64,000 nt of DNA from Williamsia sterculiae. GTDB taxonomy: Bacteria > Actinomycetota > Actinomycetes > Mycobacteriales > Mycobacteriaceae. Each line of letters opens with the position of its first letter. Within the stretch, counting starts at the first letter, position 1. The notes under the pieces are model-generated. The model was given only the letters and a program-made list of their open reading frames with translations. It was not told where the DNA came from and ran no database searches. The stretch lies in the NCBI RefSeq assembly GCF_900156495.1, contig NZ_FTNT01000005.1, positions 126,148 to 190,147 of the forward strand. Reading direction: 5' to 3'. Position numbers and translations under genes: made by a program. Below are positions 19,307 through 29,079 of this stretch, one piece after another.

Positions 19307-20665
19307 TCAGCCCCCGAAAAGCAGGTACAGCCCCATGAAGGTGTACATCACCATGGTCACCATCATGGTCAGCTGCCCGGTCAGCTGACGGCCGCGGGGG
19401 AGTAAACGTAGTGCCGCGTCGTGGGCGGCGGCGACCCCGACGATGTGTCCGCCCACCACGCAGACGACCTTCAACGTGACGGTCACCGTGGGATGTTCCG
19501 ACATGACGAACTCGGGATGAGTGTCACTGAGCCACAGTACATTCCAGCCGCGGTCCAGCGGATCGCCGAGAGCGAACACGGCCTCCTGTCCGCGTTCCAC
19601 CAGGTACTGCAGATAGTGGGCGAGCACGTAACCGATCACGATGGGGATCAGCGAATGCGCCATCGCACCGGGTAACCGCCGCCGGGTGGCGGACGACACC
19701 CCACCGACCGCACGGGCTGCCGACCAGAAGGTCACCGCGACCACCAGCACGAACACGAGCAGACCGGCGGTGGACACCGCGCACGCCGCGGCGGTGTGCG
19801 CCATGTCGGTGAGTCCGGACGTCAGCTCGGCGACGAACCGCTTCCACGACGGGAAGGCCGAAAAGCTGTCGTAGGCGGTCGATCCCAGCAACACGGCCAG
19901 CAGGGCCACCGTCCCCGGCCGTACCGGGAGCGACGGCAGATTGTTCAGCGGACTGGTGACCACCAACCGCCCGGTGCGCACATCACGACGAAACATCGAT
20001 AACCTCGACGTCACCAGGCTGTACACACCGAACGGATCGGCGCGATCGAGCCAGGTCTCACCACAGATCACCGTGCCGAGCACCGTGACGATCAGATAGC
20101 AGAGCAACCAGGCGCGTATCGCGGGCACCGAACTCGGTGCAGGCGAGGCCAGCTCGAGCCAGACGAATGCGAACAGCCCCACGACGGCGGGCCGGTGTCC
20201 CCACGCGTCCGGGTAGCGCCGAAACCCGGTGAAGCGATGGCCGCCTCCGGTCAGCCTTACCACGGTGCGGATGGGGGACAGCAGCCGCCAGGCGGGACCC
20301 ACCAGCAGAGATAGCACCACCAGACCGACCCACAGCAGGACATAGAACGCAGCGGGCAGGGGGTTCTCGTCGGCGTCCGGACCGAACAGCGCGGCCATGA
20401 TCAACCAAGCGGTCAGGGTGAGCGCGAGACCGGCGACCAGACCCCGGGTGACGGACGAGTCCACCACCGCCGCCAGCCGGTTCGGTAGCGGGCGCCCGGC
20501 ATCGACGCGACCGTACCGTGGTGTACGCCATGCGAGAGCGATGATGGCGAACGAGATGGTCAGAGCCCAGGCACCGCCGATCAGCACCCCGGTGAGGGGA
20601 ACCGGCAGGTACTGCGAACCACCGAGTCCGTGCGCCAGCACCGTCACGGATCGGGGATCACTCAT
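19307..20665 (-). CDS. Polytopic membrane protein, unknown function (operon gene 3)
   Basis: 452 aa with about 9-10 membrane helices. Several intramembrane His residues are visible, for example IGYVLAHYLQYLVERG and VVCVVGGHIVGVAAAHDAAL, and the C-terminal helix is very Met-rich (TMMVTMVMYTFMG). These features would suit haem or copper binding, but I recognise no defined family. The start is ATG 20665 (MSDPRSVTV), overlapping the small upstream gene by 8 nt; a longer frame to 20749 would cover that gene and was rejected. It is coupled to the genes at 20658-20873 and 20881-22725, so the three products probably form one complex. Confidence 0.8.
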   Translation of the reverse strand: MSDPRSVTVLAHGLGGSQYLPVPLTGVLIGGAWALTISFAIIALAWRTPRYGRVDAGRPLPNRLAAVVDSSVTRGLVAGLALTLTAWLIMAALFGPDADENPLPAAFYVLLWVGLVVLSLLVGPAWRLLSPIRTVVRLTGGGHRFTGFRRYPDAWGHRPAVVGLFAFVWLELASPAPSSVPAIRAWLLCYLIVTVLGTVICGETWLDRADPFGVYSLVTSRLSMFRRDVRTGRLVVTSPLNNLPSLPVRPGTVALLAVLLGSTAYDSFSAFPSWKRFVAELTSGLTDMAHTAAACAVSTAGLLVFVLVVAVTFWSAARAVGGVSSATRRRLPGAMAHSLIPIVIGYVLAHYLQYLVERGQEAVFALGDPLDRGWNVLWLSDTHPEFVMSEHPTVTVTLKVVCVVGGHIVGVAAAHDAALRLLPRGRQLTGQLTMMVTMVMYTFMGLYLLFGG

Positions 20666-20873
20666 CCAGGTTGCCCTTCTCCGGACCGTCGGACGCGATC
20701 GTGGCGGAGCCGGTGTCGATCCCGTCGTCCTCGTCGGTGTCGTCGTCACAGTCTCCGTGGCGGCGGCGGTCTCGGACCGCGATGACGACGATGATGCCGA
20801 CGAGCAGGAAGGCGGGCACCACGGCAGGTAGCGCCAGCAGCAGGGAGTGCGTCGCCAGGACGCCTGTGGTCAT
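20658..20873 (-). CDS. Small single-pass membrane protein (operon gene 2)
   Basis: 71 aa. A single N-terminal hydrophobic helix (LLLALPAVVPAFLLVGIIVVIAV, residues about 11-33) is followed by a basic stop (RDRRRHG) and a strongly acidic tail (DCDDDTDEDDG). The ATG is 7 nt after the stop of the 614-aa gene and the end overlaps the next gene by 8 nt (ATGAGTGA), so it is translated within the operon. The size and position look like an accessory subunit of a membrane complex. Function is unknown. Confidence 0.72.
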   Translation of the reverse strand: MTTGVLATHSLLLALPAVVPAFLLVGIIVVIAVRDRRRHGDCDDDTDEDDGIDTGSATIASDGPEKGNLDE

Positions 20874-20880
20874 CGGTGCA

Positions 20881-22725
20881 TCAGGGTTGCGGCTGCAGCG
20901 ACGACGGTCGCCGCCGGGTGGTTCCGGCGCCGGAGGCCTCGTGATCGTTGACCCGACCGGCACCCCAGGACAGCGCCGCGATGAGGGCCAATGAACACAC
21001 CAGCACCACCACGGACGCGGCCGGATACAGCCAGGCGGGCACGTCGAAGGTGCGTTCGCGCTGGAGGACCTTGATCTCGGCGATGAGGGGTTTGGTCGAA
21101 TTCGGTTCGGCCGGTTCGCCCGCGGCGCCGATCGCGGCGTCGGAGGGCAAGTACACCGGCACCGCGGCCATCGTGTAACCGTCCTGGACCCGCAGCAGGG
21201 TCTTCCAGTCACCGGTGATCGGTACCGGCTCGGTGGATCGGTAGTGACCGGGCCCGACCTTCTCGAGACGGTCGATGACCAACCCGCGTTGGTTGTCCAG
21301 ACCACCCTGCCAGGCCAGGAGCGTCACCCACTCCGGGTTATCACCGACCACGTCGGCCGGACGCAGTGTCACATCCGCGGTTGCGCCGAGTTGGCCTGCC
21401 GACGTCTGGGTCTGGGTGAGTGCGATGGTGGCGGTGGTGTTATCGGGCACCGTGGTCTGCAGCCCGTTGGCGACGGCACCGGCGATGATCAGCACCGTCA
21501 GCAACACGGCACCTATACCGACGGAACGCCGCGGGAGCTTCTCGCCGACCGCGACAACGGCGAGCAGCCCGCCGCACAATCCGGTGGCGACACCCACCGG
21601 GACCGCCATGGCCAGCCCCTCACCCCACATGCTGGTCGGCCACGGGTAGTGGTAGACGGCGTCGATCCAGAACGACTCGATCCACAGGCCGACGGTGGAG
21701 ACTCCGAGTCCCGCGACGAGGCCGAACAGCAGCCGGCGTTTGACGAGGGGGGTCAGCGCCAGCACCTCGACGACCAGTGCGGCACCGAGGTAGAGCGGCA
21801 GTACGTTGATCGGCGCGCCCAACACCGGCCCGACGACAAGTGCGACCACCCCGCGGACAGCGATGGCGAACACTGCGGCCAGGATGGCGCTCCCCGGGCC
21901 GAGGGTGAGACGACCGGCCACCAGTGCGAGCGATGCCGCACCGGCGATCATCATGGGCTGCAACACCAGCCGGAACTGCTCCACGCCGAAGTCGTACTCG
22001 ATCTGGAACACCGACAGCCCGATCAGCAGACCGCCGAACGCCAGGCAGCGGACCAGCCAGTTGCCTCGCTTGTCGGCGGGTGCGTCGGGACCCATTGCGG
22101 CTTTGCCCTCACGATCCAGGATGACCACCGCGATGAGCGACAGTCCCGCGCCACCGATGAGCATCAGGTGCGTAGGTCCCCACAGCGTGACGTCCTGACC
22201 GAAGATGCGGTGCCAGATGTCGTCCAGCGGGAATCCGAGAAGCGCGTAGAAACCGGCGGCGCTCAACAAGATCCCACCGACCGGGGCATGCCAGGTACGG
22301 GTGATACGCACCGCCGAACGGCCCGGCTTGTCGTAGGGCAGGAAGACCGAGAGCATGCCTGCGATGAAGAGCAGAAACAGACCCACCAGGATGAAATAGT
22401 GCGCCGGATTGGCCAGCGGGCCGGCGTCGCGGCCCTTGCCGATGTGCAGGCTGACATCCCACAGGAAGCCGAACAGCGCGCAGATGATGGTGCTGACGAA
22501 GAGAAAGATGGGCAGTGCGGCCCATGGTGGCCGATTGAGCCGTCGCCCCGCCCATTCGGCCAGGGTGGTCAGCCAGGTGATCTTGCGGGCGCGGTGCAGA
22601 TAGCCCACCCAGAGCAGGCCCGCGGAGACGACGGCCGCAGCCGCCGACATGCCGAAAACCTGGTCGAGGGCGGCTCCACCACCCGCGGCGGCCAGAGGTT
22701 GAATGGCGACACCGCTCGTTGACAT
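20881..22725 (-). CDS. Large polytopic membrane protein with C-terminal extracytoplasmic domain (operon gene 1)
   Basis: 614 aa. About 13 helices are followed by an exported domain of about 130 residues and a last helix. Helices carry conserved-looking His (FLWDVSLHIGKG, NPAHYFILVGL, TWHAPVGG, LWGPTHLMLIGG). The exported domain, with VTLRPADVVGDNPEWVTLLAW and KVGPGHYRSTEPVPITGDWK, resembles FixH/YtkA/CopC-type beta domains that accompany copper or cytochrome proteins; this is a weak similarity judged by eye. The ATG at 22725 is 6 nt after CATACT, probably leaderless. It heads the three-gene operon. Role unknown. Confidence 0.8.
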   Translation of the reverse strand: MSTSGVAIQPLAAAGGGAALDQVFGMSAAAAVVSAGLLWVGYLHRARKITWLTTLAEWAGRRLNRPPWAALPIFLFVSTIICALFGFLWDVSLHIGKGRDAGPLANPAHYFILVGLFLLFIAGMLSVFLPYDKPGRSAVRITRTWHAPVGGILLSAAGFYALLGFPLDDIWHRIFGQDVTLWGPTHLMLIGGAGLSLIAVVILDREGKAAMGPDAPADKRGNWLVRCLAFGGLLIGLSVFQIEYDFGVEQFRLVLQPMMIAGAASLALVAGRLTLGPGSAILAAVFAIAVRGVVALVVGPVLGAPINVLPLYLGAALVVEVLALTPLVKRRLLFGLVAGLGVSTVGLWIESFWIDAVYHYPWPTSMWGEGLAMAVPVGVATGLCGGLLAVVAVGEKLPRRSVGIGAVLLTVLIIAGAVANGLQTTVPDNTTATIALTQTQTSAGQLGATADVTLRPADVVGDNPEWVTLLAWQGGLDNQRGLVIDRLEKVGPGHYRSTEPVPITGDWKTLLRVQDGYTMAAVPVYLPSDAAIGAAGEPAEPNSTKPLIAEIKVLQRERTFDVPAWLYPAASVVVLVCSLALIAALSWGAGRVNDHEASGAGTTRRRPSSLQPQP

Positions 22726-22846
22726 GGTCGAAGTATGCGGTATCCGTGGCGGTTAGGGAAGAAGTTCGTCATTGTTCACCACGCCGGGGCAGGATGATGC
22801 GAACGGGTCGACACACACTCGCCGATCTGTGTCACAACCTCGTCGA

Positions 22847-22883
22847 GAACCGGTGCGGGAGAAGAGCTCTCCCGCACCGGTTC
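22847..22883 (-). terminator. Terminator hairpin after lon
   Basis: A perfect 16-bp stem (left arm 22847-22862, right arm 22868-22883) with loop AGAGC, 13 nt beyond the lon stop. No T-tract is present, as is common for actinobacterial terminators. Confidence 0.75.
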
Positions 22884-22896
22884 GGCGGACCACAGT

Positions 22897-25239
22897 TCAG
22901 GCGGCGACAGTGCCCGACGCGACGGCGGGTTCGAGCGCGAGCGCGACGATCTCCGCGACGTCGGTCATCGGTCGCACCGTGAGGGCGTCGAGAACCTCGG
23001 CGGGTACATCGTCGAGATCGGGCTCGTTGCGCTGAGGGACGAACACGGTGCCCAGGCCGTTGCGTTGGGCGGCGAGCAGTTTCTGCTTCACCCCACCGAT
23101 GGGCAGCACCCGACCGTTGAGTGTCACCTCACCGGTCATCCCGACGTCCGACCGCACGCGACGGCCGGTGGCCATCGACACCAACGCGGTGACCATGGTG
23201 ACCCCCGCGGACGGTCCGTCCTTGGGTACCGCACCGGCGGGTACGTGGATGTGGATACGCCGGTCCAACGCGGCGGGGTCCACGCCGAGCTCGCGTGCGT
23301 GGGATCGCACGTACGACAGGGCGATCTGTGCGGACTCGCGCATCACCTCCCCGAGTTGACCGGTCATCTGCAGGGCCGGGTCACCGTCGGTCGCACTCGC
23401 CTCGATGTACAACACGTCACCGCCCATCCCGGTCACCGCGAGGCCGGTGGCCACACCGGGGACCGCGGTGCGCTCCTCGACGTCCGGGGTGAATCGTGGT
23501 CGACCCAGATGGTCGACGAGTTGTTCCACCCCGATCTGCACCGGTGCCGTCGTCGTGCCCGACGCGATGTTGGTGGCGACCTTGCGTAACGCCTTGGCCA
23601 GCAGGCGGTCGAACTGTCGGACGCCCGGCTCGCGGGTGTAGTCCGCCGCGATCTCCCGCAGAGCATCGTCGGTGATGGTCACCTCCGACTCCGCGAGCGC
23701 GGCGCGTTCCCGCTGCCGCGGCAACAGGAAATCACGGGCGATGGCGACCTTGTCGTCTGCGGTGTATCCGTCGATGGTCACCAACTCCATCCGGTCCAAC
23801 AACGCCGCCGGGATGTTCTCGATCACGTTGGCGGTGGCCAGGAACAGCACATCCGAGAGGTCCAGGTCCAGATCGAGGTAGTGATCGCGGAAGGTGTGGT
23901 TCTGCGCCGGGTCGAGCACCTCGAGCAGGGCAGCCGCCGGGTCGCCCCGGAAATCCGAACCGACCTTGTCGATCTCGTCGAGCAGCACCACCGGGTTCAT
24001 CGACCCCGCCTCACCGATGGCCCGCACGATGCGACCGGGCAGCGCGCCGACGTAGGTACGGCGGTGCCCACGGATCTCCGCCTCATCGCGCACGCCACCG
24101 AGGGCCACGCGCACGAACTTCCGGCCGAGCGCTCGAGCCACCGATTCACCGAGCGACGTCTTACCGACCCCGGGAGGACCGGCCAGCACCAGCACCGCAC
24201 CGGACCCGCGACCGCCGACCACCTGCAGTCCGCGTTCGGCCCGACGGGCCCGCACGGCCAGGTACTCCACGATGCGGTCCTTGACGTCGACGAGCCCGTG
24301 GTGGTCGGCGTCCAGGATCTCCCGGGCACCCTTGATGTCGGTGGAGTCGTCGGTGGTCACCGACCACGGCAACTCCAGCACGGTGTCCAGCCAGGTCCGG
24401 ATCCACCCGGTCTCGGGCGACTGGTCGCTGGCGCGTTCGAGTTTGTCCACCTCGCGCAGAGCGGCGTCGCGCACCTTGTCGGGCAGCTCGGCGGACTCGA
24501 CGCGGGCGCGGTAGTCGTCGGTGCCGTCGGGTTCACCCTCACCGAGTTCCTTGCGGATCGCGGCCAGCTGTTGACGCAGCAGGAACTCCTTCTGTGTCTT
24601 CTCCATGCCGTTGCGTACGTCGTCGGCGATCTTGTCGCTGACCTCGGTCTCGGCGATGTGCTCGGCGGTCCAGTCGATCAGCGTGCGCAACCGGGCGGCC
24701 ACGTCGGGAGTCTCCACCAGCTCGCGCTTCTGCACGTCGGTGAGCCAGGAGGCGTAACCGGAGGTGTCCGCCAGGGCTGACGGGTCGGTCATCCGGTTCA
24801 CCCCGTCGATGAGCTGCCAGGCCTCGCGACGCTGCAGCAGGGCCAACACCAGCTTCTTGTATTCCGCGGCCAGGGCGCGGACCTCGTCGGTGATCGGCGG
24901 GTCGGCGACCTCGGTCACCTCCACCCAGAGTGCGGCACCCGGACCGGTGGTCCCGGCACCGATGTGCGCGCGTCGTTCACCTTTCACCACGGCCGCCCGC
25001 TGGCCGTCGGCCATCCGTCCCACCTGCACGATCGTCGCGATCACCCCGTAGGAGGGGTAGCGGTCCTCGAGGCGCGGGGCGACCAGCAGTTTGCCGGACT
25101 CGGTGGCCTGTGCGGCGTCGACGGCCGCGGTCGCGGTCTCGTCGAGGGGGAGTGGCACCACCATCCCGGGCAGCAGCACGGGGTCGGTGACGAACAGAAC
25201 GGGGACGGTCGAGATCGGTGCGGAGTCGGGGTTGGTCAT
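22897..25239 (-). CDS. lon: ATP-dependent Lon protease
   Basis: 780 aa. The N-terminal LAN domain begins [19 protein letters not shown]; the AAA+ module has Walker [14 protein letters not shown] and Walker [11 protein letters not shown]; the protease domain has the Ser-Lys dyad in [11 protein letters not shown] and [10 protein letters not shown]. It degrades misfolded and regulatory cytosolic proteins. The start is ATG 25239 with a strong GGAGG just upstream; longer frames to 25389 cross the esterase upstream region. Lon occurs in many mycolata but is missing from M. tuberculosis. A 16-bp hairpin follows the stop. Confidence 0.97.
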   Translation of the reverse strand: MTNPDSAPISTVPVLFVTDPVLLPGMVVPLPLDETATAAVDAAQATESGKLLVAPRLEDRYPSYGVIATIVQVGRMADGQRAAVVKGERRAHIGAGTTGPGAALWVEVTEVADPPITDEVRALAAEYKKLVLALLQRREAWQLIDGVNRMTDPSALADTSGYASWLTDVQKRELVETPDVAARLRTLIDWTAEHIAETEVSDKIADDVRNGMEKTQKEFLLRQQLAAIRKELGEGEPDGTDDYRARVESAELPDKVRDAALREVDKLERASDQSPETGWIRTWLDTVLELPWSVTTDDSTDIKGAREILDADHHGLVDVKDRIVEYLAVRARRAERGLQVVGGRGSGAVLVLAGPPGVGKTSLGESVARALGRKFVRVALGGVRDEAEIRGHRRTYVGALPGRIVRAIGEAGSMNPVVLLDEIDKVGSDFRGDPAAALLEVLDPAQNHTFRDHYLDLDLDLSDVLFLATANVIENIPAALLDRMELVTIDGYTADDKVAIARDFLLPRQRERAALAESEVTITDDALREIAADYTREPGVRQFDRLLAKALRKVATNIASGTTTAPVQIGVEQLVDHLGRPRFTPDVEERTAVPGVATGLAVTGMGGDVLYIEASATDGDPALQMTGQLGEVMRESAQIALSYVRSHARELGVDPAALDRRIHIHVPAGAVPKDGPSAGVTMVTALVSMATGRRVRSDVGMTGEVTLNGRVLPIGGVKQKLLAAQRNGLGTVFVPQRNEPDLDDVPAEVLDALTVRPMTDVAEIVALALEPAVASGTVAA

Positions 25240-25366
25240 GGATCCTCCATCATTGAGCCTGCCGGACTCAACCATCGGTGCGGACCAGACCATCCCCGAT
25301 CGGTGTTCGCCCTGAGCGAAGGGCGGCCCGGGCCGGGACGCCGCCGTCATCGGCGATACTCGGACC

Positions 25367-26680
25367 ATGCCCCTCGACACCCGGACCACCCGGATCGCGA
25401 CCCCCGCAGGCGAGCTGATCGCCGACGTCGCCGACGGTGTGGTCCGCGCCCGGGGGATCCCCTACGGTGTCGCCGAACGCTTCCGGCGTCCGCATCCGCA
25501 TCCGGGATGGACGGAGCCCCGCGACGCCCGGGTCCGCGGTCCGGCGGCCCCGCAGATCTCGGCCGGGGTCGACAGCGTGGCCGGTGCCGTCGTCGACGAT
25601 CTCGAGCAGAGCGAGAACTGTCAGGTGCTGTCGGTGTTCGCACCCGTCGACGCCGTCGACGCACCGGTGATGGTGTGGCTACACGGTGGCGCCTACATGT
25701 CCGGAGCCGGTGAGTCGCCGAAATACGACGCCGACGACCTGGCCCGCGAAGGCGTGGTCGTGGTCACCGTGACCTACCGGCTCGGCGTCCTCGGCTACCT
25801 CAACCCGTGCGATCCCGCTGCGGAGAACCTCGGTCTTCGCGATCAGCTGCTGGCGCTCGAGTGGGTGCGCGACTCCGTGGCCGCTTTCGGCGGTGACCCG
25901 GGTTCGGTGACGGTGTTCGGGCATTCGGCAGGTGGCGATTCGGTGGTCGCCCTGATGCTGGCGCCGCCGGCCACCGGGTTGTTCACCCGGGCGATCGTGC
26001 AGAGCGCTCCGCTCTCGTTGCGGAGCGGACGGGACCGGGTGACCGAGGCCCAACGTGTCGTGCTGCGCGACGAGCTCGCCGATCCGGTCGCCGCGTCGGT
26101 CGGCGAGGTGCTCGCCGCGCAGCTGCGGGCGGTGGTGCGGGCGGCCGACTTCGGGAGGGTCGGCGGGCTGCCGTTCGCGCCGGTGCAGGGGTGTCCGCCG
26201 GTGGCACCCACGACCGAGGCCGACGCCCGGTTGGCCGACGCCGCGTCCCGCATCGAGCTGTTGATCGGTCACACCGTCGACGACGCCACACCGTTCGTCG
26301 CAGAGGATCCACGGGCCATGCGGGTGGCCCGTCTCGGCCGAGTGGGCCGTGCCGTCCTGCGGGTCGTGGCCCGGCGGATCACCGCGCAGATGTTCGCCGG
26401 CCCCGCGCACGACTTCGCCGCCGCCTGGCGCCGTCATGGTGGTCGCTGCGCCACCTACGTCTTCGACTGGGCGCCGCGGGACTCGCCGCACGGTTCCTGC
26501 CACTCCATCGAGCTGCCCTTCCTGTTCGGAGCGGACGGTGCCTGGGCTGATGCGCCGATGCTGGCCGGTGAACGCCCCGACCCGGACCTGGCGGCCCGCA
26601 TGCGTCGCATCTGGGCTGCTTTCGCTCGCGACGGTCTCCAGGGCCTCCCCGCCGACTCGCTGCGCCTCGCCGCCATTTGA
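25367..26680 (+). CDS. Carboxylesterase type B
   Basis: 437 aa alpha/beta hydrolase. Seen: oxyanion-hole region VWLHGGAYMSGAGE, nucleophile GHSAGGDS, and a late HGSCHSIELPFLFG carrying the probable catalytic His. At about 440 aa it is shorter than typical type B esterases (about 500). No signal peptide, so probably cytosolic. Substrates are likely ester compounds, not defined. The ATG is 6 nt after GATACT, consistent with leaderless transcription; it diverges from lon. Confidence 0.87.
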   Translation: MPLDTRTTRIATPAGELIADVADGVVRARGIPYGVAERFRRPHPHPGWTEPRDARVRGPAAPQISAGVDSVAGAVVDDLEQSENCQVLSVFAPVDAVDAPVMVWLHGGAYMSGAGESPKYDADDLAREGVVVVTVTYRLGVLGYLNPCDPAAENLGLRDQLLALEWVRDSVAAFGGDPGSVTVFGHSAGGDSVVALMLAPPATGLFTRAIVQSAPLSLRSGRDRVTEAQRVVLRDELADPVAASVGEVLAAQLRAVVRAADFGRVGGLPFAPVQGCPPVAPTTEADARLADAASRIELLIGHTVDDATPFVAEDPRAMRVARLGRVGRAVLRVVARRITAQMFAGPAHDFAAAWRRHGGRCATYVFDWAPRDSPHGSCHSIELPFLFGADGAWADAPMLAGERPDPDLAARMRRIWAAFARDGLQGLPADSLRLAAI

Positions 26681-26862
26681 GGCCGATCGGACCCTCGCCC
26701 GAGGTCACGAAGCGATAACGGCCGCGGAAGCAGTGTTGCGATTCGTCGATGACCGACCCCCGCGCATGCGTCGAACGGCATGTGTCGGCACACTCGATAC
26801 AAGTGGGTTCGCCCCGCGGCAGATCGTCGCGGCGTGATGCGAACCCCCGAGGAAGGAATGCT

Positions 26863-27912
26863 GTGACCACGGTCAACGCATACGTCGCCACCGCCGCCGA
26901 CCAACCGTTGGAGAAGCGCGCCATCGAGCGTCGCGAACTCGGCCCGAAGGATGTCCTCATCGACATCAAATTCGCGGGGATCTGCCACTCCGACATCCAC
27001 ACCGCCCGCAACGAATGGAAAGGGACCACCTACCCCGTCGTCCCTGGGCACGAGATCGCCGGCATCGTCGAGGCCGTCGGATCGGAGGTCACCGCCCACA
27101 AGGTCGGCGATCGCGTGGGCGTGGGGTGTTTCGTCGACTCCTGCGGTGAGTGTGCCGCCTGCAAGAACGGTGACGAGCAGTACTGCGAGAAGGGCGTCGT
27201 CCAGACGTACAACTCGAACACCTACGAAGGTGAGTTCACCAACGGTGGGTACTCGGAGAAGGTGGTGGTGACGGAGAAGTTCGTCCTACGGATCCCCGAG
27301 GGTGTGGAACTCGACGTCGCCGCGCCGCTGCTCTGCGCCGGGATCACGCTGTACGCACCGCTCAAGCACTGGGGTGCCGGCCCGGGCAAGAAGGTCGCGA
27401 TCATCGGCCTGGGTGGACTCGGTCACGTCGGAGTGAAGATCGCCCACGCTCTCGGTGCCGAGGTGACCGTGCTCAGCCAGACGCTGAACAAGGAGGAGGA
27501 CGGCAAGAAGTTCGGCGCCGACCACTACTACGCCACCAAGGACAACGATCAGTTGTTCTCCGACCATGCAAACGAATTCGACCTGATCATCAACACCGTC
27601 TCGGTGAACCTCCCGCTGGACAAGTACCTGCGCTTGCTCGCCGTCGACGGGACCCTCGTGGAGCTCGGGGTGCCCACCAAGCCGCTCGAGGTCGCAGCGT
27701 TCTCGTTGCTGGCCAATCGACGTTCGTTGGCCGGTTCCATGGTCGGGGGGATCCCGCTGACCCAGGAGATGCTCGACTTCTGCGCCGAACACCACATCGG
27801 TGCCGAGATCGAGAAGATCGGCGCCGATGAGATCAACGACGCCTACGACCGGGTGGTCGACAGCGACGTTCGCTATCGCTTCGTCATCGACACCGCCACC
27901 CTGGCCGGCTGA
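26863..27912 (+). CDS. Zinc-dependent NAD(P) alcohol dehydrogenase (YahK/Adh type)
   Basis: 349 aa. Catalytic zinc ligands lie in [10 protein letters not shown] and VPGHEIAG; the structural zinc site is [15 protein letters not shown]; the Rossmann motif is [13 protein letters not shown]. It belongs to the cinnamyl-alcohol/aldehyde reductase branch, which usually reduces aldehydes with NADPH. GTG 26863 with GGAAGGA upstream was chosen. The intergenic stretch before it (26681-26862) shows nothing definite beyond this ribosome site. Confidence 0.92.
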   Translation: MTTVNAYVATAADQPLEKRAIERRELGPKDVLIDIKFAGICHSDIHTARNEWKGTTYPVVPGHEIAGIVEAVGSEVTAHKVGDRVGVGCFVDSCGECAACKNGDEQYCEKGVVQTYNSNTYEGEFTNGGYSEKVVVTEKFVLRIPEGVELDVAAPLLCAGITLYAPLKHWGAGPGKKVAIIGLGGLGHVGVKIAHALGAEVTVLSQTLNKEEDGKKFGADHYYATKDNDQLFSDHANEFDLIINTVSVNLPLDKYLRLLAVDGTLVELGVPTKPLEVAAFSLLANRRSLAGSMVGGIPLTQEMLDFCAEHHIGAEIEKIGADEINDAYDRVVDSDVRYRFVIDTATLAG

Positions 27913-27995
27913 GCCGACCCCTCGTCGACCGGGCGATCTCCGCTGACCTGCCTGCCTGCCCGCCCGGCCCGCTTCGCGGCACTACCATGACGCCC

Positions 27996-29030
27996 ATGGG
28001 CGAACCGGTGGGACAACGGGAAGCGGGCTGGCGGGACGGGTTGCGCGACGTCGACGACTCGCTGTTCGACGGTCGGGAACAGCAACCGGTCGAGTCGGAG
28101 TACGCGTCGTTGACCTACGAGGTGACCGACCGGATCGCCCGCATCACCTTCAACCGTCCGCACCGCGGCAACACGATCACCGCTGACACCCCGCGCGAGC
28201 TGGTGGAGGTGGTGGAGCGGGCCGACCTCGACCCCGAGGTACACGTCATCCTGCTGTCCGGCCGGGGCAAGGGATTCTGCGGCGGTTACGACCTCGGTAT
28301 CTACGCCGAGGCCGACGGGTCGGAGACGGCGCCTCGCGGCCCGTCGACCACCGGCACGGTCATCGACCCCATCGTGCAGGCTCGCAATCACAACCCCCAC
28401 GGTCAGTGGGACCCGATGGTCGACTACGCGATGATGAGCAGGTTCACCAGGGCGTTCTCCTGCCTGATGCACGCCGACAAGCCGACCGTGGCGAAGATCC
28501 ACGGGTTCTGTGTGGCGGGCGGAACCGACATCGCGTTGCACTGCGATCAGATCATCGCTGCCGACGACACCAAGATCGGGTATCCGCCGACGCGGGTCTG
28601 GGGGGTGCCCTCGGCGGGGTTGTGGGCCCATCGGCTCGGCGACCAACGCGCCAAACGACTGCTGTTCACCGGTGACTGCATCACCGGTGAGCAGGCCGCT
28701 GAGTGGGGGCTGGCTGTCGAATCCGCACCCGCTGACCAGCTCGACGACCGCACGGAGGAACTCGTCGCGCGGATCGCGCGGATGCCGACCAACCAGCTGA
28801 TGATGGTGAAATTGGCGCTGAACAGCGCGCTGGACACCCAGGGCGTGTCCACGTCGGCGATGATCAGCACGGTGTTCGACGGCGTGTCCCGCCACACCCG
28901 TGAGGGGTACGCGTTCCAGCAGCGGGCCGCGACCGTCGGTTTCCGGGAGGCGGTACGCGAACGCGACGAGGTGTTCGGCGATCACAAGCGGAACGCCATG
29001 AAGGACCGATCGGCCGGACCCACCGACTGA
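27996..29030 (+). CDS. Enoyl-CoA hydratase/isomerase family, long form
   Basis: 344 aa, about 80 residues longer than a normal crotonase. Oxyanion segments are SGRGKGFCGGYDLGIY and IHGFCVAGGTDIALH. An insertion of about 50 residues (with RNHNPHGQWDPMVDYAMM) sits between them, as in EchA-type proteins of mycolata whose substrates are unknown. No clear catalytic Glu pair was identified. The start is ATG 27996, 7 nt after TACCAT (27983-27988); the ATG at 27987 lies within this hexamer and is unlikely. Confidence 0.83.
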   Translation: MGEPVGQREAGWRDGLRDVDDSLFDGREQQPVESEYASLTYEVTDRIARITFNRPHRGNTITADTPRELVEVVERADLDPEVHVILLSGRGKGFCGGYDLGIYAEADGSETAPRGPSTTGTVIDPIVQARNHNPHGQWDPMVDYAMMSRFTRAFSCLMHADKPTVAKIHGFCVAGGTDIALHCDQIIAADDTKIGYPPTRVWGVPSAGLWAHRLGDQRAKRLLFTGDCITGEQAAEWGLAVESAPADQLDDRTEELVARIARMPTNQLMMVKLALNSALDTQGVSTSAMISTVFDGVSRHTREGYAFQQRAATVGFREAVRERDEVFGDHKRNAMKDRSAGPTD

Positions 29031-29079
29031 GACGAGCGCCTGGGGGGCCGGGGAGCTCGTGCGTGCTGGTGGCGCGCGA

